Shown: in pieces, positions 7,052 to 16,833 of the stretch
How the letters are laid out: each line of letters starts with the position of its first letter
How positions within the stretch are numbered: position 1 is the first letter of the stretch
Assembly (NCBI GenBank): GCA_020860245.1
Contig: JAJBUQ010000020.1
Coordinates: forward strand, 1 to 52,043
Direction of reading: 5' to 3'
DNA: 52,043 nt
Source: Rikenellaceae bacterium
Lineage (GTDB): Bacteria > Bacteroidota > Bacteroidia > Bacteroidales > Rikenellaceae
Notes under the pieces: model-generated
Database searches by the model: none
Told to the model about the DNA's origin: nothing
What the model saw: the letters and a program-made list of their open reading frames with translations, nothing else
Program-made: the position numbers and the translations under genes

Positions 7052-10000
7052 TTAGAAACCCGCTAAGTCCTTAACCGTTACCACTTCGTCGCTAACGTCG
7101 TTAATATCGGTTACGGATACTACGGGCTGGAAGTTAATACCGTTAATCGCTTCTACTATTCGGTCTTCGCTACCCTGGCCCGCGTCGGCTACTACTACGG
7201 GGGTGGTGTCGCCAGGTACTACGCCCAGAAGATCGGCGGCCGTAATAGCCCGCGGCGTGTCATTAATGAAGTTAACCAAGTTAGCATTAGCGCCGTAGCT
7301 TCGCTTATTTACGACAAATTCGCCCCCTTCTACTTCGTAGTTAGTCCCTGGTATGGGTACGCCACCGTTAGCGTGGGACGGCCCTATAATTTCGCCCCCG
7401 TCGGCCAGTTTGGTAAGTTGCTTTGTCATAATACCCGTTTGTACTAAACCCATAGCACCGACCAGGCCGGCCACGACGAAATTAAGCGGAAAAACAAGCG
7501 AAAGGGCTTGCGTTATACCTAACGCCGTATTAGCAAAACCCTGGGCGATCTTTGAAATTAGATCGTTACGGCGCATTTGCTTTTCTTTCTTTGCTACGTC
7601 GGCTTCTAACTTTTCCTTTTCTTTGGCTAAGCGCCTTTCTTCGCGTTCGGCTTCGGCGCGGGCGTGCATAGCGTCCTGTAATTGCGACTTTAACGCTTCG
7701 GTCGTTCCACCCGTGGCCGCCTGTAACTGGGCTTCTATGTTTTCGACGTTCTTTAGGGCGTCTTCGCGCTGTTTCTGGGCTTCTTCGTACCTTTCGTTTA
7801 AGGCGTCCAGTTGTTCGTTAAGGTCGTCTATTTGCACCTGTAAACCCATATTCCAGGTATCCATAACAGAAGTAACAGCCATAGCGGCCGCGTCGGCGTA
7901 TTCGGCTATTTTCCCGAATAAGTCGCGTAAGGCTTCTACCTGTACCCCCGCCGACTTTTTAGTATTGTCGGCCTGGTCTTTCTGGGCGTTTTTAATACGC
8001 TGGGTAACGTCTTCGACGGTACGGGCGTACTTCTGTAGTTCGGCTTCATATTCGGGCGTACCTTCCTGTAAAGTGGCTAAGGTGGCTTCGTGGGCTTTCT
8101 TAACTTCGTCCAGGTATTTTTTAAGCCCCTCTATATATTCGTCCAAAGCGGCGTTAGTGGCCGCCAGGTTCTTACGGGTAGCCGCTACGTCGATAAGTTC
8201 TAAGCCCGTCTTATTGCGTACGACGACTTCGCCTATCTTATTTTCGACCTTCTTTAAGGCGTCTTCTACGGCGGTTAATTGCTGATCGGCTTGCTGGTTA
8301 AGTTGTTCGCTGGTAATACGGGCTATAGCGATACCGCGCGCCTTCTGGGCGTTTAGTATCAGTTCGGTAATCTGTTTTTGTTGTTCTTCGGTTAGCGTCT
8401 TATCTTCGCCCAGGCGCTTTTTATAGGCTTCTATTTGCCGATCGTACTGTAAGTTCACTTCGGCGGTCTGGCGGTCGTAGTTGCCGACGATAAGGGCTAT
8501 ACGGCTGTCTTCTAATTCTTGCTGTAACGCTACAGCACGGTTAGCCTGTTCCTTTTCTAACTTTTCCAGGTCTAAGCCCTTTTGTCTTTCCAGGCTGGTA
8601 ATCGTTTCGTTTAACGCGGCCCTGGCTTTTGCGGTTAAGTCCTTTTCAGTCGCAAGGCGTTTACGTAGGTCTTCTATCTGGCGATCATAAGTTAACGCTA
8701 AGACTTTACGGGCTTGTTCGTTACTATTCTGGATAAGTTTAATACGAGCGTCTTCGGCCGCGCGAACTATGGATAATTCGGTATCGGCGCGCTTCTTAGC
8801 CGCGTCGGCGGCTGTTTTGGCGCGTTCTTTATCCTCTTTTTCGCGTTTGGCTTTGGTTACGGCGTCAGCGGCTTGCTGGTCTAAGTTTTCCGTATTGAGT
8901 TCTACGGCGATCTGAACTTTACGCCCGTAAAGGTCTATTTTCGACTGGGCTATATCTAACGCGTCCTGTACGTCGTATTTTTCTACATTGCCGTCAAATT
9001 CTACATCCCAGACTATTTTTTTATTACCTTCGGCGCGTAGCTTTTCTATTTTACGTAGTGATTCGTGGTACTTTTCCAACATAGCACGGTTTTCGTCCAG
9101 GTCGTTAATTTCCTGGGCGTAAAAACCACGTAAACGCGCGTTATTACTACGGCGTTCGGCGGCTATCTGGTCTTCGACCTTACGTATTTCTTCCTGTTTC
9201 GCGCCCTGGGCTTCCAGTATTTTTAACTGGCGTTCCAAAGCGGACACCCGTTCGTTAGAAACATCTTTAGTTTTGCGGGCTTCGTCTTCTAAAGTATCCA
9301 GGTAGTTACTTTGTAGGTCGTTTAATTTCTTCTGTTTTTCGGCGGCGTTTTCGGTATTCGACGCGAAGGCAAACAAAGCCGCGCCCACGGCTACCAGGGC
9401 AAGGGCTAAAAGTACGTACGGATTAGCCGCCGCAACGATATTAAATATTTTTTGCGCTACGGTTGCGGCTAACGTACCTTTGGTACTGGCGGCTTCGGCG
9501 GCTGTTTTGGCTTTTATTTGAAGGGTACGTATCTTATCTATAACGTCAGCGGCCTGGTTAGCGGCGACGCCCTGGCGTACGGCGTTATTATTGATTTGCT
9601 GGGCTATGGTTAACAGCATCATAATTTTACGTAGCCCTTCGGTACGTTTGGCGTTTTCTTCGCTTTGGTCGCCAAACATAAACATAAGAGCGTTGACGCC
9701 CATAAGCGACTGGGCGAAGCCCATAGAAGACTGGGTAGCGTTATTAATACTATCGCTAAGCTGGCCTAACCCGCTGGTAGCCTTTTCGTAGTTACCGACG
9801 CTATCGCGAAAATTACCCGTACTTTCGCGAAGGGCTTTGTATTCGGCGTCTAAGGCTTGTATTTGTTGTAAGAGTTCACCGCCTACAGCCAGGTCTTCAC
9901 GTTCGGCCTTACTTAAACCCTCGTACTTATTACGAAGGTCGGTTAACTGCATACCCATTTGTTTAATACTGCCTTCGGCTTGCTGGCGTATCTGTATTTC

Positions 10001-10306
10001 GCGGGTAACTTCGCGCTGGGCTTCGCGGGCGGCTATGTTCGCTTCGATCTGGGCTTTGTTGGCGTCGCTACGGGCCTGTACGACTTTATCAATCGTATTG
10101 ATTAATTTTTGTTCGGCCTTTTCTTCTTCGGATAAAGCGCGCGCCTTTTCGCGGGTGGTACGGGTGGAATTGACATTAGTTGTGTTAACCTTACCTAACG
10201 CCGTGTCTAAGCTGTTTACGGCGGTTTCCAGCGTCGTAACGTCCTTAACGGCTGTATCTATGCCGTTTATCTTTAGGGTATATTCCTTTTTTCCTGTAGT
10301 TGCCAT
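7052..10306 (-). CDS. Tail tape measure protein
   Basis: 1084 residues, the longest gene, strongly helical with long coiled coils (roughly 20-160, 320-560, 590-880). Hydrophobic segments occur near 285-315 (VLLALALVAVGAALFAF) and 935-975 (LNFVVAGLVGAMGLVQ). The Gly-rich C-terminal part (GPSHANGGVPIPGTNYEVEG) is typical of tape measure proteins. By the usual 0.15 nm per residue rule it would set a tail of roughly 160 nm. Preceded by tail-tip genes rather than followed by them, the reverse of the usual order. Start is fixed by the leader element 3 bases upstream. Confidence 0.9.
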   Translation of the reverse strand: MATTGKKEYTLKINGIDTAVKDVTTLETAVNSLDTALGKVNTTNVNSTRTTREKARALSEEEKAEQKLINTIDKVVQARSDANKAQIEANIAAREAQREVTREIQIRQQAEGSIKQMGMQLTDLRNKYEGLSKAEREDLAVGGELLQQIQALDAEYKALRESTGNFRDSVGNYEKATSGLGQLSDSINNATQSSMGFAQSLMGVNALMFMFGDQSEENAKRTEGLRKIMMLLTIAQQINNNAVRQGVAANQAADVIDKIRTLQIKAKTAAEAASTKGTLAATVAQKIFNIVAAANPYVLLALALVAVGAALFAFASNTENAAEKQKKLNDLQSNYLDTLEDEARKTKDVSNERVSALERQLKILEAQGAKQEEIRKVEDQIAAERRSNNARLRGFYAQEINDLDENRAMLEKYHESLRKIEKLRAEGNKKIVWDVEFDGNVEKYDVQDALDIAQSKIDLYGRKVQIAVELNTENLDQQAADAVTKAKREKEDKERAKTAADAAKKRADTELSIVRAAEDARIKLIQNSNEQARKVLALTYDRQIEDLRKRLATEKDLTAKARAALNETITSLERQKGLDLEKLEKEQANRAVALQQELEDSRIALIVGNYDRQTAEVNLQYDRQIEAYKKRLGEDKTLTEEQQKQITELILNAQKARGIAIARITSEQLNQQADQQLTAVEDALKKVENKIGEVVVRNKTGLELIDVAATRKNLAATNAALDEYIEGLKKYLDEVKKAHEATLATLQEGTPEYEAELQKYARTVEDVTQRIKNAQKDQADNTKKSAGVQVEALRDLFGKIAEYADAAAMAVTSVMDTWNMGLQVQIDDLNEQLDALNERYEEAQKQREDALKNVENIEAQLQAATGGTTEALKSQLQDAMHARAEAEREERRLAKEKEKLEADVAKKEKQMRRNDLISKIAQGFANTALGITQALSLVFPLNFVVAGLVGAMGLVQTGIMTKQLTKLADGGEIIGPSHANGGVPIPGTNYEVEGGEFVVNKRSYGANANLVNFINDTPRAITAADLLGVVPGDTTPVVVADAGQGSEDRIVEAINGINFQPVVSVTDINDVSDEVVTVKDLAGF

Positions 10307-10337
10307 ACCCTAAAGACGAAAAAGCGGTATTTCGTCT
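10307..10337 (-). promoter_or_regulatory. Conserved phage leader element, copy 3
   Basis: TTTCGTCTTTAG (10321-10310) lies 3 bases before the tape measure ATG. Upstream AAGACGAAA pairs with TTTCGTCTT around an ACCGC-type loop, giving a hairpin of about nine pairs that fills the 30-base gap after the previous stop codon. Confidence 0.7.
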
Positions 10338-13300
10338 TAGATTTTGCGAATTAGCTTTATTTTGGTCTTATTGCGCCCTGTAGGGTCGTAACCCGATATT
10401 TCGGCTACGTAGTAAAGATCACCGTTAAACATAGCCATGATCGACCCGTTAAGGTCTTCGTATTGATCGGGCGTTAGGTAGCCTTCTACTTCGGTATAGT
10501 GGCTACTTCCATTTATAAGAAGTGTAAAATAGTTGTCTAATATCGTTAGTTTCTGATTTTTATAGCTTAGAATACTTAGCCCTGGCAGTTCGTTAGTTAC
10601 CTTAACGATAGATAGCGGCTTACTGTTAAAGTCAAAATTAGCCCCCAGATCATTTAATAGCCCGTCGGGATACCAGAAGCGTAAAGCCTGGTTAGGGTAT
10701 CGCTTCTTCATTGCATCGGGGTAAGACAGTTCACCCGTCCAAACTTCATGCTTAGAAATTACGGCCAAAGGCATAACGATATTACTGCCTGGTTGCTGTT
10801 TAGTAATATTCTTAAACCAGTTAAACGAAAAATTACTTTTTTGTTCTACTATCTTTTCTTCGGTTACGCCTGTTTCAAATTCGCCGCCCCCGTCGTCGCC
10901 CGTCGTTACGTAGCCTTCTTCTTCGACGTCCACCGTAAAGCCCAGCTTATATAAAGAGGGTAAACCCAACGGGGTATTAGATCGGTCGTGTACCGACGCT
11001 AAGTTATCCAGGTTAATAAAAAGGTTACTTACGGCGGTTTTGGACTGTTTTACATTCAGTTCAAACGTTGTCGCGTCGATCTGGGTAAGTTGCAAATTAA
11101 AGGCTTTGCAAAAGTTATCTATAAAATCGTCGGTCTTCATATCGGCGGGTAGAAAGCCCACCAGGTTAATACTATCGACGTCGAAGTTTACGGGGTCGTT
11201 CCAGTTCATTACGGCCGTACCGTTACCGCTATAATTAACCTTTAACCAATCCATATCAATACGGAAAGGCTGTATAGATAAGTCGTACGTTATTTCGTGT
11301 TCAGTCCAGCCGTATGTAGAGTGCATACCGTTTTGTCTGTACCTACCTTCTTCGGATACCGACGCCAGGGTAACGAGTTCGCCAGCTTCAAACCAAACAA
11401 CCGCGTTTACGCTTCCCTGGCCGTTGAGGTTGTCCGATCGACGGGCGTAGTTAGACGGGGCGTTATTTAAGTCTATCTTATATTTGTTCGTTAATTCCCA
11501 GTCTATTACGTCTTCGCTACCTGGCTGTATCTGTTTTGATATGGTTAACGTACCGTCTACGTCGTAATCGGCGGTCGCTAAGTACAGGGTAAGGCGCGGG
11601 CTTGCTTCAAAAATACTGAAAGAAGAAGTATTAAAAATAGCTTCGCCGTTTGTAAATTGAACTTTAATACGTTGTACAAGCGCACTACCAGCGTGTACAA
11701 AAGCGTAGCCCGTATAGTTGGCTTCTGTAGGTGCTTTTAATACATACGTAAAATACCTATCTATCGGAAAACGGTAAAGTATAACATTATCGTCAGCTAC
11801 TTCGCCTTCTTCGGGGTCGCGTGGGTTTCCGTTGTCGTCTAATACTTTGCCCGTAACTTTTGTACCGCCGCTGTAGTCTATATCGACGTTAGGGTTATCG
11901 TCTTCGTTATCGAAGTTACCTATACGGCCGTACTTCCAGTAACCAGGACTTTTAACAGCTAATCGGGTAGGTACAGTTTCGTTTACGGACGTATCCCAAC
12001 TTAGTGCGGGTTTCGCCGCGTGTATCTGGGCTATTGTGGTATCGGTATCCTGTGGATTTTGATAACCGCCGTCAGACCCAGCCCGTCGGCCAAACGCAAA
12101 ACCTAAAACTATGTTTTTATCCTGGGCGGCGTCAATAAAATTAATTTGTCCGTCGCTATTGACTTGCGGGAAGTATTTAGGAATATCCGTACTATCGTCG
12201 AAGTCTGGGTTTACTTCTTCACCACCCCACCAGGTACGACGCGTTGCAAACCTATTATTTTGTGGCTGGTTATTATAATAAAACGCACCGTCCAGCTTTG
12301 CGGCCGATAATCCGAAGTCGCCTTTACCCCAGTCGCGTAGTAGCCGAAGTTCGTACATTTTTTCGGTCATGTTATTATTAGCGTTCTGGGTACGGTTACA
12401 AACGTGTTGAACACCCGTAACAGGGTCGGTACTTCGCCAGGCGTAATTATTTGGAACGCGAAGGCTGGCGTTTAACTGGACTTTATAAAAACCCGACGTC
12501 GGTATACGTACCTGGCATTGCGCCCAGGTACGGCCGTTTGCGTCGTTTACTTCCTTGTAAAGAACGTTACCGCCGCTATCTTCTACGATATTTACCAGGG
12601 TGTTAGTAGCGTCGAGAATATCGCAACTATAAAATATATCGTTTTGGTTTACGCCCCTTTCTAATTCCCTACCCGAAGCGCCCGTACGCTTGTTATAGGT
12701 AGAAGCCCACGCCCCCTTTAACCTAAATTTAGCGTGTTGTCCGTAGTTCCAGGGCTGTACGTAATCCGTATCGTTTTTATAACTCATGTAAAGGCGGGCT
12801 AAGCGCTCGTCGTCGAACGCCGTACCGCCTAATCTATACCCCTGGGCGTTAAAGATATGCTTTAACATTAGTAGCGGATTGATTGAAGGGGCTAAGTCCT
12901 GCATACCCATACGTACGCTATCGTCCCAAATGTTACGGGGTGAATAGTTGTTTACGTCGTGGTTAAGCGGTATTTTAGGTAACACCCCGTAAAGCGTATA
13001 AGGGAAAATCGCCATTTGCGGGCCAGTAGCCGCCAGGATATTATAGTAGCTTACATATTCGGCAAAGTCTTTAAATTCCATACGATATTCGGGGTTTTCG
13101 TTTAATTTCAGTTCGCCGAATATATCTTTAATACTCTTAGTTGCGGGTATATACAAATTACCCTTATACTTATCGCGGGTTACTTCGGACAAACGGAATA
13201 AGCCCACGAACACCCGAACGCTGTTTATGATAAGTTCGGCGCGGTATTCACGGTTAAACTTATTCGCCGTTTCTTCGATATTCGCGTAGTTAAATATCGC

Positions 13301-13459
13301 GTGATTGTTTGACGTGGGCGGCAAAGTGATACTATAACTATACTGGGCGTCTTTGGTATTCAGTTCACCAGGATTAAGTAACTGGCGGTTTAACCGTACG
13401 CCGAAGTCGCGGCCTACATCGCAAAGGCGGTTGTTTATATATAGTTCTGTAATTGTCAT
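10337..13459 (-). CDS. Large tail-tip / baseplate protein
   Basis: 1040 residues, soluble, beta-rich, no signal peptide. The N-terminus (MTITELYINNRLCDVG, then NRQLLNPGELNTKDAQYSYS) resembles large tail proteins found next to the tape measure in Bacteroidetes phages. Its start overlaps the stop of the upstream tail gene (ATGA), so the two are translationally coupled. It probably forms the tail-tip hub or a baseplate component that carries the receptor-binding parts. The family call is from resemblance and position; no enzyme motif is visible. Confidence 0.7.
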   Translation of the reverse strand: MTITELYINNRLCDVGRDFGVRLNRQLLNPGELNTKDAQYSYSITLPPTSNNHAIFNYANIEETANKFNREYRAELIINSVRVFVGLFRLSEVTRDKYKGNLYIPATKSIKDIFGELKLNENPEYRMEFKDFAEYVSYYNILAATGPQMAIFPYTLYGVLPKIPLNHDVNNYSPRNIWDDSVRMGMQDLAPSINPLLMLKHIFNAQGYRLGGTAFDDERLARLYMSYKNDTDYVQPWNYGQHAKFRLKGAWASTYNKRTGASGRELERGVNQNDIFYSCDILDATNTLVNIVEDSGGNVLYKEVNDANGRTWAQCQVRIPTSGFYKVQLNASLRVPNNYAWRSTDPVTGVQHVCNRTQNANNNMTEKMYELRLLRDWGKGDFGLSAAKLDGAFYYNNQPQNNRFATRRTWWGGEEVNPDFDDSTDIPKYFPQVNSDGQINFIDAAQDKNIVLGFAFGRRAGSDGGYQNPQDTDTTIAQIHAAKPALSWDTSVNETVPTRLAVKSPGYWKYGRIGNFDNEDDNPNVDIDYSGGTKVTGKVLDDNGNPRDPEEGEVADDNVILYRFPIDRYFTYVLKAPTEANYTGYAFVHAGSALVQRIKVQFTNGEAIFNTSSFSIFEASPRLTLYLATADYDVDGTLTISKQIQPGSEDVIDWELTNKYKIDLNNAPSNYARRSDNLNGQGSVNAVVWFEAGELVTLASVSEEGRYRQNGMHSTYGWTEHEITYDLSIQPFRIDMDWLKVNYSGNGTAVMNWNDPVNFDVDSINLVGFLPADMKTDDFIDNFCKAFNLQLTQIDATTFELNVKQSKTAVSNLFINLDNLASVHDRSNTPLGLPSLYKLGFTVDVEEEGYVTTGDDGGGEFETGVTEEKIVEQKSNFSFNWFKNITKQQPGSNIVMPLAVISKHEVWTGELSYPDAMKKRYPNQALRFWYPDGLLNDLGANFDFNSKPLSIVKVTNELPGLSILSYKNQKLTILDNYFTLLINGSSHYTEVEGYLTPDQYEDLNGSIMAMFNGDLYYVAEISGYDPTGRNKTKIKLIRKI

Positions 13460-15507
13460 TCGCTTAATCGGTATTTAATCGTCGGTTTTTGCATATTCTT
13501 ATTAGCCCCTGTTACTTGTAAGGTAAAGTCTTCGATAATGATATAGTTACCGTCGTTATCCAGAATAACACGCGCCGCGGCCAACTCTTTAAGCCAGGCG
13601 GCCACGTCGTCGGTAACGGGCGCGCCTTCGATCGTGAAGGTGTTAGCCAGCGTCGTATTATAGACCGTTTCGATACTATCGCCTTTCTGGTATGAAGGCG
13701 TAAGGGTTTTGTTATAGGTTTCTACGCTGGGCTTTATTTCGTCTTTTATACCCGCGTCGAAGTTAAAGGCGTCCCAGCCACCCAGGCGGTTTATAAACGA
13801 AAATTGCCGAAGCGTGTGTAAACATTCGGGTCGTATAATATATTCCAGATCGTTAGATACTAAAGCTATACCGCGGGCTAAGGCTACCCGAATTATACCC
13901 GCGTCGGGGTAACGGTCTAATACCGCGTCGATATTTAATATACAGGTGTTTACTATCGAAAAATCAGCTCGTTTTTTTTCGTGAGCGTATACCGTTGCTA
14001 TGTATTTATCGCTACTGCTATATACCCTATAAGCTATTCGTAACGTAAAATCGGTCGTAACGGGTAGTCCCCTTTGCGGGTCGGAAAAAATAAAGTTTAA
14101 GTATTCCCTTTGCCCCCGAATGTACGGCGTACGCGGCTTATCGGTAAGCAATTTTATTATATTATCCCGATATACGTAGTCGTCCATTTCCAGGCCTTCG
14201 GATAATGGCCCGTAACCGTTTAAAACATACAGCGCGTTAGACTGGTAGAACGGGTACGAATTAAACCCTGTAACCTTCGCCACAAACCTATAAGCGCGCA
14301 TAGTCCCAGGATTAAACCACCCCGCCGAAATAACGGGGCGGTTATACGCGTTGTATTGAGAAAATAAGGCGTTTAACTCAAACCATACGGGTACACCTGC
14401 GTAAGTCTTTTGTAAGGTCGTAGCAAATCTACCCAGCTTATCGGTACTTATAGGGCGGTCGTCCTGGCCTAAAAAAATATCGGGGTCAGTATATATGTCT
14501 AATTCTATTTCGGCCGTTGAGGCTTCGCCACTGATTGAATCATTATTAGTCGACGTCTGGTTTATCCACTCTATCGAATAGGCGGCGTTATTAGCGTTAT
14601 TAGGGGCTTCCAGACTTATATTATAGTCTATACCGGCGCCTTTGCTTTCTAACGTCAATACCGCCCCGTTTATAGACTTGTCGCCTTCCCAGGTAAAGGG
14701 TATAGTTACTTCAAAATTCGCAGATACCCATTTATCCCGTAACAATGTACTACGTAAGTTTTCGGCTGTATCGGCTGTATCGTCCGCGACGTAGAAAGTA
14801 GAGCCGCCCACGTCCGAAATAATCGAAGTACCACGAAATACGTGCGTACTGCCTGCGCTATCAATTATTCGCAATAAGGTAAGATAGGGTATATTTATAG
14901 CCGAATTATATAAGCTAACGTCGCGTATGTAGAAGGAATTAGCATTACCCGAATAGCTTGCGGTTATATAAAACATTAACCGCATATCGCCGTAACCGTT
15001 TCCAAATACTACAGGTATGCTGTACTTAGTCCAGGACGTAGTAAGGTTCTGGGTGTAGTTGTTACCGTCGGTATTTATGCTTAAAGGAAGCCCGTTAGTT
15101 TCAGACCGCGCCCAAAAATCTAAAGTTAGGTTTACCCCCCTGTAGTCCGTATTTATCTTATTACGCGCCCATATAGCGGGCGAAGCGTCTGTAGTTAATC
15201 GCTTTAACGTAACCTTAAAATAGTCGCCTACTTTTTCTACGAAATTATCGGGGTCGGTCGCGTAACGTATACTGAATAAACCCGCCCCTACGCCCTTGCT
15301 ATCGTTGTCGGCTAGTAGCTGTGTGTTTTCGTCAAGATGTGAAGTATACGGCAAAATTTCATTATTAACTATATTTATGCCTATATTAACTTTTGCGGGT
15401 TGCTTAACGGCCGGTTTACTGGCGAACTGTACGAAGTTCGGTAGAGCCGAAAGCGACACTATATTAGGTTCGGTAATTACCGCTATATCTCTACTTACAA
15501 ATCCCAT
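13456..15507 (-). CDS. Tail-tip protein carrying an inserted beta module
   Basis: 683 residues. Residues 1-60 (VITEPNIVSLSALPNFVQF) and 205-683 (from LLRIIDSAGSTHVFRGT) read as one continuous tail protein interrupted at about 66-200. The insert (GKGVGAG-like start as KGVGAGLF, GYGDMRLMFY, FYIRD) is a third copy of the module duplicated in the tail fibre at 492-2711. The rest is beta-rich with no enzyme motif. Coupled by ATGA to the large tail-tip gene. Likely part of the distal tail structure. The inserted module may bind polysaccharide, which is inference. Confidence 0.7.
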   Translation of the reverse strand: MGFVSRDIAVITEPNIVSLSALPNFVQFASKPAVKQPAKVNIGINIVNNEILPYTSHLDENTQLLADNDSKGVGAGLFSIRYATDPDNFVEKVGDYFKVTLKRLTTDASPAIWARNKINTDYRGVNLTLDFWARSETNGLPLSINTDGNNYTQNLTTSWTKYSIPVVFGNGYGDMRLMFYITASYSGNANSFYIRDVSLYNSAINIPYLTLLRIIDSAGSTHVFRGTSIISDVGGSTFYVADDTADTAENLRSTLLRDKWVSANFEVTIPFTWEGDKSINGAVLTLESKGAGIDYNISLEAPNNANNAAYSIEWINQTSTNNDSISGEASTAEIELDIYTDPDIFLGQDDRPISTDKLGRFATTLQKTYAGVPVWFELNALFSQYNAYNRPVISAGWFNPGTMRAYRFVAKVTGFNSYPFYQSNALYVLNGYGPLSEGLEMDDYVYRDNIIKLLTDKPRTPYIRGQREYLNFIFSDPQRGLPVTTDFTLRIAYRVYSSSDKYIATVYAHEKKRADFSIVNTCILNIDAVLDRYPDAGIIRVALARGIALVSNDLEYIIRPECLHTLRQFSFINRLGGWDAFNFDAGIKDEIKPSVETYNKTLTPSYQKGDSIETVYNTTLANTFTIEGAPVTDDVAAWLKELAAARVILDNDGNYIIIEDFTLQVTGANKNMQKPTIKYRLSE

Positions 15508-15511
15508 ATTA

Positions 15512-15991
15512 TCAGTCGTTAAAGAAATTATCTAAATTATCTACTATCGCGTCGTACAGCTTATCGGCCCAGTCGTCTAAAAATAGCCCGTCTAACTCCT
15601 TATCCATAGTCGCGAAGATCGGCCGCCCTTTGTGGCCGTCGCGCCAAATCGCGTAAGATATGGCCCAAAGCGTACCCGCGTCGGTCGGTATCCCGTTTTT
15701 AGCCGCCCAGTCTTTTAGGACGCTTATAGGCGGCTTCTTTTTGTATTTCGGGGGCCGCGTCCATTCCAGATATACGACGTAGTGATTAAAAAGCGCCTTT
15801 ATTACGGGGTCTTCGCCGTTAATCTGGCTTATCGACGCTTCCAAATCACCGTTTAAGGCACTATCGCGAAGGGTGTTTTTTCCTACCTTTTCGTTAGTGC
15901 CTATACGGTCGTCTTCTAGAACGGCCGCCGCCAGGGCTAACAGGTCGTCGGCTATCTTATTAATCGCCAGTTGTACGCCTTCCTTACTCAT
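15512..15991 (-). CDS. HK97 gp10-like head-tail joining / tail completion protein
   Basis: 159 residues, soluble. The pattern of a helical N-terminus (VQLAINKIADDLLALAAAVLED), a central HYVVYLEWTRPPKYKKKPP and a conserved LWAISYAIWRDGHKG segment resembles small joining or minor tail proteins (HK97 gp10 type) of Bacteroidetes phages. Start overlaps the end of the upstream gene by 8 bases. Resemblance is at family-pattern level, so the exact role (neck or tail terminator) is open. Confidence 0.6.
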   Translation of the reverse strand: MSKEGVQLAINKIADDLLALAAAVLEDDRIGTNEKVGKNTLRDSALNGDLEASISQINGEDPVIKALFNHYVVYLEWTRPPKYKKKPPISVLKDWAAKNGIPTDAGTLWAISYAIWRDGHKGRPIFATMDKELDGLFLDDWADKLYDAIVDNLDNFFND

Positions 15992-16550
15992 TGTCCTTAA
16001 ATATCGCGCACCCGTCGGGGTTCGTTATCTTAAAGTTAGGTAATCCCGTCTTTTCGCTGAATATCGCGCACCCGTCGGGGTTTTCTACCTTAAAGTCGGG
16101 TAGCGCGTCTATCTTCAGGAACTGCTTAGACGGGTCGAAGTCGTCGTTACAGCGGTTTACGGGGTTCGCCTGTACGATCGTGTAGGTAAACCGATAACCC
16201 GCCGCGTTATTATCGTAATAGTCGCGAAGGGACACGAACGTAAAGCCGTCCACCTTAAAGCCCGTAGACTGGTAGACCTGTTTTATCTTTTCGGCCAGCG
16301 TAAGCCCGACGTTAAACGCGGCGGTCTGTACGTCTAATACGTCTTCGTCGTCTTCTGGGATACCCAAAATATCGACGTTACAGGTGTACGATAGCGTTTG
16401 ATTAACGTTTTGCCCGTATATCGGGTCGTCCAGCCATATAAGCGGGTGGGCTTCGTTCGCCGCCCCCTTTTCGTACGCCTTCCCGTAGAAGAAGCCGTTA
16501 ATTTGCTTATGCTGGCGCGCCAGTTCGTAGAAAAAATTAACTATTTGCAT
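15984..16550 (-). CDS. Probable tail terminator / neck protein with C-terminal repeat
   Basis: 188 residues, soluble. The C-terminal 40 residues are two copies of a 20-residue unit, LPDFKVENPDGCAIF and LPNFKITNPDGCAIF, reflected in an exact 60-base DNA period (15998-16082). The N-terminal part (MQIVNFFYELARQHKQING) and size fit tail terminator or neck proteins located between the chaperone and tail genes. The start codon lies inside the -1 frame extension of the chaperone gene, which ends at 16537. Function is inferred from position. Confidence 0.55.
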   Translation of the reverse strand: MQIVNFFYELARQHKQINGFFYGKAYEKGAANEAHPLIWLDDPIYGQNVNQTLSYTCNVDILGIPEDDEDVLDVQTAAFNVGLTLAEKIKQVYQSTGFKVDGFTFVSLRDYYDNNAAGYRFTYTIVQANPVNRCNDDFDPSKQFLKIDALPDFKVENPDGCAIFSEKTGLPNFKITNPDGCAIFKDNE

Positions 16551-16833
16551 TTTTACTATGTTTTGCTATAAACTGATCTAACCTACGTTGCGCCGTTTCG
16601 GCGTAGTCTTTATCCTTACGGTATTGCAGGAACGTAAAAACTTCTGTAACTGGTAACGTAGTAATAGCATCAAAGCCCGATACTTTATTATCGGCCAAAT
16701 CTGCGATAATCTTATACCACCCCCAGGACTTAGAAAAGGCTTTATATTCGGGGGCAACTGGGCGTATGCTTTGGCCAGCTTCGTATAAGCCGCTGTACGT
16801 CGATCTAACACGGTTTTGCAGTGTAAAAAAAAA
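16537..16833 (-). CDS. -1 frame extension of the tail assembly chaperone
   Basis: If ribosomes slip back one base on the T9 run, residue F158 continues into a frame open for about 98 codons, ending at TAA 16539-16537. This frame reads FFFTLQNRVRS, then SKSWGWYKIIADLADN, FDAITTLPVTEVFTFL and a Lys/Arg-rich tail. That is a coherent helical domain of the kind found at the C-terminus of full-length chaperones, unlike the frame-0 tail, which is basic and irregular. Total product about 256 residues. Programmed -1 slippage is known for tail chaperones of many long-tailed phages. The alternative is a real or artefactual indel in the homopolymer. Confidence 0.65.
   Translation of the reverse strand, partial: FFFTLQNRVRSTYSGLYEAGQSIRPVAPEYKAFSKSWGWYKIIADLADNKVSGFDAITTLPVTEVFTFLQYRKDKDYAETAQRRLDQFIAKHSKNANS

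Noticed and set aside
7353-8285. Long plus-strand open frame (about 310 codons) opposite the tape measure gene
   Set aside because: It is the antisense shadow of coiled-coil coding sequence with few stops; the translation is Ser/Cys-rich without any pattern, while the minus strand has a clear tape measure protein.
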